From: a virus
Length of the DNA stretch: 49,619 nt
IMG/VR virus record: IMGVR_UViG_3300025308_000005
Span: 1-49,619 of that record
Reading direction: 5' to 3' (one strand)
The translations under genes and the position numbers were made by a program. Of the stretch, positions 7,777 to 15,114 are shown in pieces. The number at the start of each line of letters is the position of its first letter. Position 1 is the first letter of the stretch. The notes below the pieces were generated by a model, which made no database searches, was not told the origin of the DNA, and worked only from the letters and a program-made list of their open reading frames with translations.

Positions 7777-10519
7777 GCTCACTCCCTCCTTTTGGATACT
7801 CGAACACCCAGCACTTCACGGTCGCCGTCCTCTCGTCGCCGCCTTTCTTCGCGCGGCGCAGGTTCCATGCGGCATTGATGGCGCTGTTCACCGACTTCTG
7901 GCCGATGTACTTGCGCACGCGGCTGGTCTTGAGCAGCTTCTTCAGCTCTGCCAGATCCGGCACCTGCTGGCGGAAGTCGCTGGCGACTGCGACGAAGTGG
8001 TTGAGGCTGATGGCGATCTGCTGGTCATCCTTGCGGGCGTGATTCAGGCGCGGGGTGTTGTCGTTGCCGTTGAGGAACTCGTAGGTCTCCCAGAAGCTCT
8101 GCACGGCCGGATGGTCGGCGTTGATCGCTTCCTGGCGTTCTGCGGCCATGTCCTCGATGAACGAGTGGGTGAGGTCGCGCTCGGCGTTGCCAATGTGGAC
8201 GACGTGCGAGAGGGCGTCCACCAGCGCGGCCAGCATGGCGTGGTTCTTGACGATGCGCAGGTTGCGCACGCCCTGCACCTTGAGCAGGCGCTTCTCGTGG
8301 AAGGGCAGGCGCTCTTCGAAGCTGGCGAGGATGGCCTTTTCTGCCATCGTGGCTTTGATCATGAATCCGGACAGCGCGTCCACGCCGATCTGGCCCAGCT
8401 CGTCCGCTGCGTGCTTCGATTCCTGCGTGTGCGATGCCAGGTCGAAGCCGATGTGGCAGATACGCTGCATGATGGCGTCTGACGCCTGCACGTTGGCGTT
8501 CTGGCTGATGACCAGCGCGCCGCGGAAGGGCGGCTCGTAGGTCTCGTTGCCGCTGTTCTTGACGCCCCGGCTGTAGACGCTGCGCCCGTTGTAGAGCGGC
8601 TTGAGTTCGTCCCAGTCGAATCCCTTCTGCTTCACGCGGTCTTCCTCGCCGCGGTCGCCCTCGATCAGCACCACCGGCATGTTCGACACCTGCGAGAAGT
8701 TGCGCGCCCGCGCCGCCATGGTGGATTTGCTCGGGTCGAAGCCCTCGTAGTCCGAGCGGCCCAGCAGCCGCCACAGGAACTCGATCAGGGTGGACTTACC
8801 CGCGCCCGGCTCGCCGACCAGCTCGATGAAGGGGAAGGACTTGTGCTTGTTGCGGATCTGCTCGGCGAACAGGCTGCCCAGCCAGAAGGCTAGCGCCACC
8901 ACACCCTTGTACTGGTAGCACTTCCACATCAGGTCCAGCCACTCGCGCGAGAATTCGTTGAGGTCGGTGTTGATCGCCAGATCTACCGAGCGGTTCAGGC
9001 TCTTGATAGAGAGCTTGCCGAGGTCGAAGAAGTCCTCGTCGTTGAGCGGCACCAGCCTGCCGTTCTGGATCGCCATGTCGTTGAACACCCACGCGCCGTG
9101 ATCTTTGCTGTAGCCGATGAAGTCCACGGTCTGCACCGTCTTGATGTGAAAAAGCTGGCGCTGCATGATGCGGTCGAGCTGCTGGCCGTTGCCGGTGTAC
9201 ACCGCGCCGGGCGCGATCGAGAGCAGGCGCTTCTTGAATTCTCCCGCGCTGGTCAGCATCGACCCGGTGAATGTGTTCTTGACCGACTCGCCGCTGTGCG
9301 GGAAATCTACGCGCACGTAGTACCAGCTCTCGTCGGTGATCAGGTTGGCCTGGTAATAGAGCGCGGTGAAGAAGCAGTTCGCGATCTCGCGCAGGGTGTG
9401 CGACTCCATCATCGCGCGTTCGCGGATGTCTTTTTCGCTCAGGTCGTCGTAGGCCTTGGCGATCTCTTCCTTGGCCTTGGCGAACTTTTCGAGGTTGATC
9501 TCGAACCAGTACATGCGGTTGTCGAAACCGAAGTAGAAGGAGTTGATCTCCTTGCCGTGATTGAACATCAGCAGCGCCTTCTCGTGCGCGCTCTTGGCCA
9601 TCAGCAGCGCGCCGCGATAGAGCGAATCCTCCAGCATCTTCGGCGTCAGCTTGTCGCGCTGGTGCAGCTCGTTCCAGTCCAGCTTCAGCTTGCCCTCGTC
9701 AGGCGGCTGTGCGGCCACGGCTTCCCAGCCATCGGCGATGCTGCGCTCTACGTGCTTCTTGGTGAAGCGTTCTCCGGCCTTGCCGGTGTCCATCGCCCAC
9801 ACCAGGCGCGGGCGCTTGCGGCCGAGCGCGGCGCACTGCTCGGCCAGCGCCTTGAGCGCCTTGTCCGGATAGTTGTTGCAGGAGAGCGGCGTCGCGCTGG
9901 CGATGTCGTGGTGCAGCAGGGCGGCGCTGTCGAAGATGCCCTCGACGATCCAGATGTCCTTCACCGACTCGGCGGTGAGGTCGAGGCCGGGTGCTGTCCA
10001 CCAGTGGCCCTTGTAGTCACCCTTGAATGTTGCCTTGCGCTTGCCGAATCGCTCCGGCTTGTCGATGATGCGCTCCCAGTAGCCGATGCCTGGCAGGGGG
10101 AAGCGCACCGTCGCCGAGCCTTGTTTCAGCATCGGGTCGAAGTAGCTCTCCTGCTCGTACCAGCCCTTGACCTTGGCCAGCTCGAAGCCGCGACCGTCGC
10201 GCATGTAGGCGTCGGCGGCGGCGTTCGGGTCCTGCGGCGTCACCGGATGGCGCTCGCTCCAGTTGGTGAACAGATCCGGATACAGCTCCTTGACGTGATA
10301 TTCCACGCCGCACTTATTCAGGCGTCCGCAGCGCAGCACCCAAGGCGCTTCCGCATTGGTGTACAGTTCCTTCTTTCCGCACGAAGGGCAGCGCCCGCCG
10401 CGCAGGTAGCCGCCATGCAGCTTGAACTCGTAGTCCCTGTCGAGCTGGCGCGTGATGTCGGAATGTAGTCTCGGGTTCATCGTCATGTTCAGTAAATTTC
10501 GGGTGTAAAAATCCCGCAC
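7769..10519 (-). CDS. P4-alpha-like DNA primase/helicase
   Basis: A protein of up to 916 residues that would prime and unwind prophage DNA. In order: an N-terminal zinc finger (CPSCGKK and CGRLNKC, about 44-70), a Toprim-like primase domain (VEGIFDSAAL about 192-201, WAMDTGKAG about 241-249, LDWNEL), a long linker, and a helicase domain with Walker A GEPGAGKST (about 568-576) and a Walker B-like VVLIEGDRGEED. The order Zn finger, Toprim, SF3/DnaB-like ATPase matches satellite P4 alpha and related prophage proteins. The start is uncertain: GTG at 10519 or ATG at 10486 (MTMNPRL) have equally weak upstream signals. P2 itself uses the HUH protein gpA, so replication here differs from P2. Confidence 0.85.
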   Translation of the reverse strand: MRDFYTRNLLNMTMNPRLHSDITRQLDRDYEFKLHGGYLRGGRCPSCGKKELYTNAEAPWVLRCGRLNKCGVEYHVKELYPDLFTNWSERHPVTPQDPNAAADAYMRDGRGFELAKVKGWYEQESYFDPMLKQGSATVRFPLPGIGYWERIIDKPERFGKRKATFKGDYKGHWWTAPGLDLTAESVKDIWIVEGIFDSAALLHHDIASATPLSCNNYPDKALKALAEQCAALGRKRPRLVWAMDTGKAGERFTKKHVERSIADGWEAVAAQPPDEGKLKLDWNELHQRDKLTPKMLEDSLYRGALLMAKSAHEKALLMFNHGKEINSFYFGFDNRMYWFEINLEKFAKAKEEIAKAYDDLSEKDIRERAMMESHTLREIANCFFTALYYQANLITDESWYYVRVDFPHSGESVKNTFTGSMLTSAGEFKKRLLSIAPGAVYTGNGQQLDRIMQRQLFHIKTVQTVDFIGYSKDHGAWVFNDMAIQNGRLVPLNDEDFFDLGKLSIKSLNRSVDLAINTDLNEFSREWLDLMWKCYQYKGVVALAFWLGSLFAEQIRNKHKSFPFIELVGEPGAGKSTLIEFLWRLLGRSDYEGFDPSKSTMAARARNFSQVSNMPVVLIEGDRGEEDRVKQKGFDWDELKPLYNGRSVYSRGVKNSGNETYEPPFRGALVISQNANVQASDAIMQRICHIGFDLASHTQESKHAADELGQIGVDALSGFMIKATMAEKAILASFEERLPFHEKRLLKVQGVRNLRIVKNHAMLAALVDALSHVVHIGNAERDLTHSFIEDMAAERQEAINADHPAVQSFWETYEFLNGNDNTPRLNHARKDDQQIAISLNHFVAVASDFRQQVPDLAELKKLLKTSRVRKYIGQKSVNSAINAAWNLRRAKKGGDERTATVKCWVFEYPKGGSEHA

Positions 10520-10575
10520 GCCATTTCTCAGGGCATGTGCTATCGGGTGCGAGTCGGGTTGTTACGAGTTCAGGA

Positions 10576-10851
10576 TCAACCTGTCAGAGGGGGGGGCATT
10601 GCCGTCGTGCCGATCTTGTCTGAAAGCGGGATGAAGACCTTCGGATTCGGCATCCTCGACGCCACGATGGTGCGGATCGCGGAGAGCAGCGATGCCCAGG
10701 TGTGGCCGCATTCCGGGTTGGTGCACTGGAAGTAGATCTCGCGCGATATTTCGGAGATGGCCTTGCTGGTGCGAATCTCCGCCTTGCTCTCGCAGTGTGG
10801 GCAGATCACCCGCATCCTGGTCGCGTGATAAACCTTCTTTTTCTCAGACAT
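10576..10851 (-). CDS. ogr: Ogr/Delta-type late transcription activator
   Basis: A 91-residue zinc-finger protein; ATG at 10851 is chosen because GGGAGG stands 8 nt upstream. Cysteines 17, 20, 43 and 48 give CxxC-x22-CxxxxC, the exact spacing of P2 Ogr and P4 Delta, with the conserved RTSKAIS and CTNPECGHTW boxes. In P2 this protein binds an inverted repeat centred about 55 nt upstream of late promoters and recruits RNA polymerase through the alpha subunit. Three copies of a matching inverted repeat are found at 20419, 27904 and 34679. Unlike P2 ogr, which follows gene D, it sits in the early operon next to the primase. Confidence 0.85.
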   Translation of the reverse strand: MSEKKKVYHATRMRVICPHCESKAEIRTSKAISEISREIYFQCTNPECGHTWASLLSAIRTIVASRMPNPKVFIPLSDKIGTTAMPPPLTG

Positions 10852-10935
10852 TGCCAATCCCTCCCTTGAACTACAGTGATTTCCCGGCGAAAGGCATGGT
10901 TATCCTGTAGCCCGGCAGACAAAAAAAGAGAGCGC

Positions 10936-11511
10936 CTAGCACTTCGCCCCCATCATGGTCTCCACCATGTTCTGCGCATTGCGCAGCACCTCTTGAGCCT
11001 CGGCGATCTGGTGCTGCGCGTTTTCCAGCTCGCCGGGGTCTTCGCCATCCAGCAGCGCGGCAACTGCCTGCTGCGCCTCGGACGATTCGATCATCATTGC
11101 GCGCAACATGCCGATGGGGGAGTCGTGCGACTCGCTCGCCACCATCCGGCAGGCCATGCCATGGCCGCGCAGCATGTCGTCCAGTAAGTGCATGCGCAGA
11201 TCGGAGGGCAGGGCGGCGAGGATGGAAGGCACGAAGTTCGCGCACAGCAGGTTGTTGTCTTTGGTCACATCGTCCAGCCAGCGGAAGATGCGGTCGGCGT
11301 TGACCTTCATGCGGCTGTAGGTGTCCCGCGTTTGCGGGTCGAATACGATGCCGCTGACCTGCTGCAAGCCCTCGCGTTCGTGCGCCTCAACGATCATCTG
11401 CGCCGCAGTCTCGCGGCTCCAGTCGTTCTGCTTACGCCACACCTCGACGGCGTCGCGGATGGTCGCGATCCAGGTGTGCGAATTGCGTTGCAAGAGTTGG
11501 CGTTTGGACAT
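10936..11511 (-). CDS. YdaT/CII-like regulator
   Basis: A 191-residue protein resembling the YdaT family of E. coli cryptic prophage Rac: an N-terminal helical region (DAVEVWRKQNDWSRETAAQMI), the NADRIFRWLDD segment (about 70-80) and the VPSILAALPSDLRMHLL helix. YdaT proteins are CII-like transcription activators that are toxic when overproduced. A C-terminal coiled-coil tail (about 145-190) may tetramerise. The position, second gene of the leftward operon after a Cro-like gene, fits a CII-type switch role. The assignment rests on by-eye similarity. Confidence 0.5.
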   Translation of the reverse strand: MSKRQLLQRNSHTWIATIRDAVEVWRKQNDWSRETAAQMIVEAHEREGLQQVSGIVFDPQTRDTYSRMKVNADRIFRWLDDVTKDNNLLCANFVPSILAALPSDLRMHLLDDMLRGHGMACRMVASESHDSPIGMLRAMMIESSEAQQAVAALLDGEDPGELENAQHQIAEAQEVLRNAQNMVETMMGAKC

Positions 11512-11514
11512 GGC

Positions 11515-11712
11515 TTATGCTGGTTTCACAGTAGGTTGCGCTTTGAGCAAAGGCAGGCCGAGCAGGTAGGCTTCGCGGGCCATGGCGGACTTGGACTGAT
11601 GGCGCTCTTTTGCGACAGTAGAGGCCTCTTCCGCTTCTTCAGGGAGCAGGCGCAGCGCAATCGGCTTACCCTTCGACACTCCCTTTGGATTCCACGTTGT
11701 CGGGTTTTTCAT
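11515..11712 (-). CDS. Small ribbon-helix-helix-like regulator
   Basis: A 65-residue protein with a short basic strand (KGKPIALRLL) followed by two helices (PEEAEEASTVAKERHQ and SKSAMAREAYLLGL), the layout of Arc/MetJ-type ribbon-helix-helix repressors. It is the first gene of the leftward early operon and is divergent from the repressor gene at 11771, so it is the natural candidate for a Cro- or Cox-like partner in the lysis-lysogeny switch. The family call is from pattern only. Confidence 0.55.
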   Translation of the reverse strand: MKNPTTWNPKGVSKGKPIALRLLPEEAEEASTVAKERHQSKSAMAREAYLLGLPLLKAQPTVKPA

Positions 11713-11770
11713 AATCTGCTATACGGTAGTTTGCTAAGTGTTACACCCACAATAGGGAAATTATTTGCGT
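11713..11770. promoter_or_regulatory. Divergent switch promoter region
   Basis: A 58-bp intergenic gap separates the divergent Cro/Arc-like and repressor genes. It must hold both promoters. Two short palindromes are visible and could be operator half-sites: CTATACGGTAG (11719-11729, CTA/TAG ends) and GTGTTACAC (11738-11746). No clear consensus -35/-10 pair stands out on either strand. Confidence 0.5.
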
Positions 11771-12148
11771 ATGTCAAGCCGAGAGAGCGAAAAAAATTGC
11801 GCATCAGGCAAAAGATTGAAGGAGGAGCGGGAAAGAATTGGCCTTTCCCAGGAGGAGTTCGGCCTAAAACTTGACACCACAAAGCGGACGGTTGTGAACT
11901 GGGAGGCCGGAAAATCCGCCCCTAACGTGTTTGATTTGATCCTGATGGGATTCAGCTTGGGGATTGATACGAACTACGTCGTCCGGGGAGAGAGGACGCC
12001 GCTAGGTGTTGCAGATGGCGGTACAGCATACTCGCCAGCCGAGCAAGCTTCCGCAGCAATCCGCACCATGAAACTTGCCGAGAAAGACGCGGAGATGATC
12101 ACCGCGATCGCTCGTAGATTATCTGACTTGAATAAAAACGGGAGCTAA
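11771..12148 (+). CDS. XRE-family prophage repressor
   Basis: A 125-residue protein with an N-terminal helix-turn-helix: GKRLKEERERIGLSQEEFGLKLDTTKRTVVNWEAGKSAPNVF (about 14-55, recognition helix around TKRTVVNWE). It lacks a LexA/CI-type peptidase domain, so it resembles P2 C or short CI proteins and not self-cleaving lambda CI. It is divergent from the early operon and would keep it silent. ATG at 11771 is preferred over the in-frame TTG two codons earlier. It is followed within 2 nt by the secreted-protein gene, suggesting expression of both in the lysogen. Confidence 0.8.
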   Translation: MSSRESEKNCASGKRLKEERERIGLSQEEFGLKLDTTKRTVVNWEAGKSAPNVFDLILMGFSLGIDTNYVVRGERTPLGVADGGTAYSPAEQASAAIRTMKLAEKDAEMITAIARRLSDLNKNGS

Positions 12149-12150
12149 AA

Positions 12151-12540
12151 ATGTGGAAATTTATTGGGATTATTCTGGTGGCATTTTCCGCCCCAGCATT
12201 GGCCGCAGACAAAGGGCTTGAATTAGCCAAGGAGAGTTACGAGTTTTTGCAGGACTATGAGGGAAGATTGAATATTGCAATCAGGAGCGGAGATCCTATT
12301 AAGTACAACAAATATATATTCACTCCAACACTTGAACAGTTCAGAAGGTGGCCGAAGTTAGGCGATGAAAGGTACGACAAATATTTCATGTGCAGAATGG
12401 CGTTAGATGCGTTTCGCATTTGGTCGGATGAGCAATTCCACGCCGGTGGGGCGCTACCAAAATCAGCCTCATCAGCGCTCGATTACGTTGATAAGAAACA
12501 GCAGTGCAGATCAGCATTGGGTAAAAAGTTGACGCAATAG
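12151..12540 (+). CDS. Secreted protein, possible lysogenic cargo
   Basis: A 129-residue protein with a clear Sec signal peptide (MWKFIGIILVAFSAPALA, cleavage after ALA) and a mature domain of about 110 residues with two cysteines (MCRMAL and QQCRSAL) that could form a disulfide in the periplasm. A GGGAG ribosome binding site lies between the repressor stop and this ATG. The AT-richer codon use differs from the late genes. No family is recognised. Co-transcription with the repressor implies expression during lysogeny. Confidence 0.65.
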   Translation: MWKFIGIILVAFSAPALAADKGLELAKESYEFLQDYEGRLNIAIRSGDPIKYNKYIFTPTLEQFRRWPKLGDERYDKYFMCRMALDAFRIWSDEQFHAGGALPKSASSALDYVDKKQQCRSALGKKLTQ

Positions 12541-12590
12541 ATGGCTGAAAAAACGGTTGGCGGTTGATTAACTTCTGAAAGGGGAAAAGC

Positions 12591-13250
12591 ATGTATCGAG
12601 TAACCGGACTATTCTTGCTGTTCATCGTTTCAGGCGCTGCGCTTGCGGAGCAACTCGCTGGAAAAATTGTCGGCGTCACTGATGGCGACACGGTCGTATT
12701 GCTGACCGAGCAGAAAGAGCAGGTGAAAGTCAGGCTGGGGGCAATTGATGCCCCAGAAAAATCTCAGGCTTTTGGAACCGCATCAAAACAAGAGCTTTCC
12801 GACCTGTGCTTCGGCAAGCCAGCCGCAGTTGAAGTTCAGGGCAAGGATAGGTATGGCCGCACGATTGGCGACCTGACGTGCGACGGACTTAATGCCGGAG
12901 AGGAGCAGATCGCCGCTGGAATGGCATGGGTCTACCGGCAATATAGCAAGGACGAGCACTTGATCGAGCTGGAGGGAAAAGCGAAGGCAAACTCAAGAGG
13001 CCTGTGGAGCGATGCCTCGCCCGTCCCGCCATGGGAATTCCGGCGCGGCGCCAAGTCTTCGGCGAGCAGCGAAGGAAATAGCGCTCATGCCGACAAAAGC
13101 AGTTCATCAGGATTTTCGTGCGGCGGTAAATCAACGTGCGGCCAGATGAACAGTTGTGAGGAGGCTCAGTTTTATCTGAAAAAATGCGGGCGATCACGCC
13201 TCGATAGAGACCACGATGGCATTCCATGCGAATCGATTTGCGGTAACTGA
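12591..13250 (+). CDS. Secreted thermonuclease with Excalibur domain
   Basis: A 219-residue SNase-family (micrococcal-like) nuclease. A signal peptide (MYRVTGLFLLFIVSGAALA) is followed by the SNase fold: VTDGDTV with the metal-binding Asp, VRLGAIDAPE with catalytic Arg and Glu, and DRYGRTIGDL with the second catalytic Arg. After a Ser-rich linker (about 150-175) a C-terminal Excalibur calcium-binding motif is present (CEEAQFYLKKCG, then DRDHDGIPCE). It probably degrades extracellular or periplasmic DNA. It is expressed beside the repressor, so it is likely lysogenic conversion cargo. A strong terminator follows. Confidence 0.9.
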   Translation: MYRVTGLFLLFIVSGAALAEQLAGKIVGVTDGDTVVLLTEQKEQVKVRLGAIDAPEKSQAFGTASKQELSDLCFGKPAAVEVQGKDRYGRTIGDLTCDGLNAGEEQIAAGMAWVYRQYSKDEHLIELEGKAKANSRGLWSDASPVPPWEFRRGAKSSASSEGNSAHADKSSSSGFSCGGKSTCGQMNSCEEAQFYLKKCGRSRLDRDHDGIPCESICGN

Positions 13251-13267
13251 CCGCCCAAAAAAACAAC

Positions 13268-13300
13268 AGCCCGGCATCGTATTGATGGCCGGGCTTTTTT
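13268..13300. terminator. Bidirectional intrinsic terminator
   Basis: AGCCCGGC and GCCGGGCT form an 8-bp stem with T6 on the plus side and a T-rich run on the minus side (complement of 13258-13266). It lies between the convergent nuclease gene and the leftward late operon ending at 13343, so it could stop transcription from both directions. Confidence 0.8.
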
Positions 13301-13342
13301 ACGAGTTATCCACAGGATTATCCAGAGCGATTGTGGATTGCG

Positions 13343-14671
13343 TCAGCTCGGTATCTCCGTCGCCTTGATCTCCAGCGCGAGCGCGGTGGTGAGGCCGCTG
13401 TCGTTGAGGTTGTGGGTGACCTTGACGATCATCCAGTCGGTGCTATCGATGGCGGGCTTAAAGCCTTGCACGGTTGCGGGCTGCTCGGGGATCAGGTCCG
13501 GGCGGCCATGGGCGAGGGTGATGCTGAATTCGGCCATGCCGCGCTGTAGCCTGCGCCATTCGGTGCGTGCGGCGCGCCGGGCGGCTTCCATGCTGGCGTA
13601 GCCGTGGCGCAGGGTCTTGATGTTGTCCGCGCCGCTCTCGATCGCCACCACCGGCGCGCCGGTCTTGGCGGCATCCTTCTCGGCCAGCGTTGCGGCGGAC
13701 TGGCGCTTGCGCAGCTCGTCCGCCTCGCCGTAGGTCGCATTTCCGCTCACGTTGAGGTTGCGGTCGTTGTAGGCCGCCTTCACACCGATGAATCCGGCGC
13801 GCTGCTTCTTGCTCATGACTTGCCAGGTCTTGCGCGCCAGCGTCAGTGCGGCTGAGCGGTTCTTGCTCACCTTGGCGACGTCCTTGTAGTTGCCGCTCTG
13901 GGCCTCGGCGACCTTGGCGGTGCGGTTGTTCTCGGCGTCGTCCTCGGCCTTTCCCCAGATCACCTCGCCCTTGACCCCGGCGTTCTTGTCGTCATAGGTG
14001 GCCTTGACGTGGGTGTAGGTGTCGCGGTCGGCGATGATGAATTGATGCGAATCGCCGGACTGCCGGGTGAGGGTAACGGCGGGCAGCCGCTTGCCGCTGG
14101 CGCTGACGCCGCCGCCCGCCGGGACGAACATCAGCAGCCCGTTCTTGACTGCGGCGATGGCGTCGAACTGGTCGGCCAGCCGGGCGAGCAGGTTGACGGC
14201 GGATTCGTTGGTCTGGTCGATGTGCTCGATGATCTGCCCGGCCAGCACGCCGGCAACGGATGGCACGAGGCCATTCTCGCCCGCGATGGTCTGGATGATG
14301 TCGCCCAGGCTGATGTTGTGCCAGGAGCGCTCGCGCTGGGTGGTGAGGCCGCTGCGCAGATCCGCGCTGCGGGCGCGGATGGTCATCGTGTCCGGCGCGC
14401 CGCTGTGGCTGACTTCGTCCACGGTGTAGCTGCCCTTGTCCACCAGGCCGCTATCCTGCCAGCCGATCTGCACGCGCACTTCCGCGCCGCGCGGCGGCAG
14501 ATCGAGCTTGCCGTCGCTGTCGTTCAGCACCAGGTCGAGCTGGTCGGCGTCGAAGCCGCGGTTGTCGGCGAGCGTGAGGCTGATCAGCCTGCCGCGCACC
14601 GTGCCGGTGACATCCTTGCCGTCCACCTCGACGCGGAATACCGGGCGCTTGTAGGACTCGCCGAAGTTCAT
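13343..14671 (-). CDS. D: Tail protein gpD (late control D family)
   Basis: A 442-residue homologue of P2 gpD, the gp27-like baseplate hub protein through which the tail tube passes. Recognisable are the N-terminal RPVFRVEVDGKDVTG strand, the DNRGFDADQLDLVLND box and the C-terminal MIVKVTHNLNDSGLTTALALE box. P2 gpD is about 387 residues; the extra length lies in the middle, where a segment around residues 225-330 has a repeated YNDRN/GEVIWGKAEDD-AYGEADELRK pattern suggesting an internal duplication. It is the last gene of the leftward late operon and is coupled to gpU. Confidence 0.92.
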   Translation of the reverse strand: MNFGESYKRPVFRVEVDGKDVTGTVRGRLISLTLADNRGFDADQLDLVLNDSDGKLDLPPRGAEVRVQIGWQDSGLVDKGSYTVDEVSHSGAPDTMTIRARSADLRSGLTTQRERSWHNISLGDIIQTIAGENGLVPSVAGVLAGQIIEHIDQTNESAVNLLARLADQFDAIAAVKNGLLMFVPAGGGVSASGKRLPAVTLTRQSGDSHQFIIADRDTYTHVKATYDDKNAGVKGEVIWGKAEDDAENNRTAKVAEAQSGNYKDVAKVSKNRSAALTLARKTWQVMSKKQRAGFIGVKAAYNDRNLNVSGNATYGEADELRKRQSAATLAEKDAAKTGAPVVAIESGADNIKTLRHGYASMEAARRAARTEWRRLQRGMAEFSITLAHGRPDLIPEQPATVQGFKPAIDSTDWMIVKVTHNLNDSGLTTALALEIKATEIPS

Positions 14672-15111
14672 AGCAGGGACATCAGTTCGCTGGTGACGAT
14701 GCCGACGATGTCCGGCACGTCGTCATCCACGCGGGTGAGCTTGACGCTGAAGTCGATCTTGCGCGCCGCGCCGTCGGCGAAGAATACGCTGCCGGTCTCG
14801 GACAGATCCTCGATCACATACAGGCCGTAGAAGAAGCCCGTCCCCTCGATCAGCGGCCATGCTTTGCCGGTCTCGGCCATGTAGCGCAGCATGGAGAGCG
14901 TGACCTTGCCGCCGGTGATCTCCGGATACAGCGTGCCGCTCAGGGTGATGGCGTCGTCTCCCGGGCCGACGTACTGCCGAGCCGGGCGCAGGCCGACCCG
15001 AGAGCTGGAAGGATGGCGCCAGCTGGTTTGCCGCTGCAGCTGCTGATAGGGCGCGGTATCCAGCCCGAATACAAACAGGCCCAGCGCCATCATGACGGAT
15101 TGCTGAATCAT
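14668..15111 (-). CDS. U: Tail protein gpU
   Basis: A 147-residue P2 gpU homologue, a tail-terminator/tail completion protein. The segment LQRQTSWRHPSSSRVGLRPARQYVGPGDDAITLSGTL (about 24-60) carries the conserved family pattern; the C-terminal KIDFSVKLTRVDDD strand is also typical. It is located between T and D as in P2, with ATGA overlap to D. Confidence 0.92.
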   Translation of the reverse strand: MIQQSVMMALGLFVFGLDTAPYQQLQRQTSWRHPSSSRVGLRPARQYVGPGDDAITLSGTLYPEITGGKVTLSMLRYMAETGKAWPLIEGTGFFYGLYVIEDLSETGSVFFADGAARKIDFSVKLTRVDDDVPDIVGIVTSELMSLL

Positions 15112-15114
15112 GCC

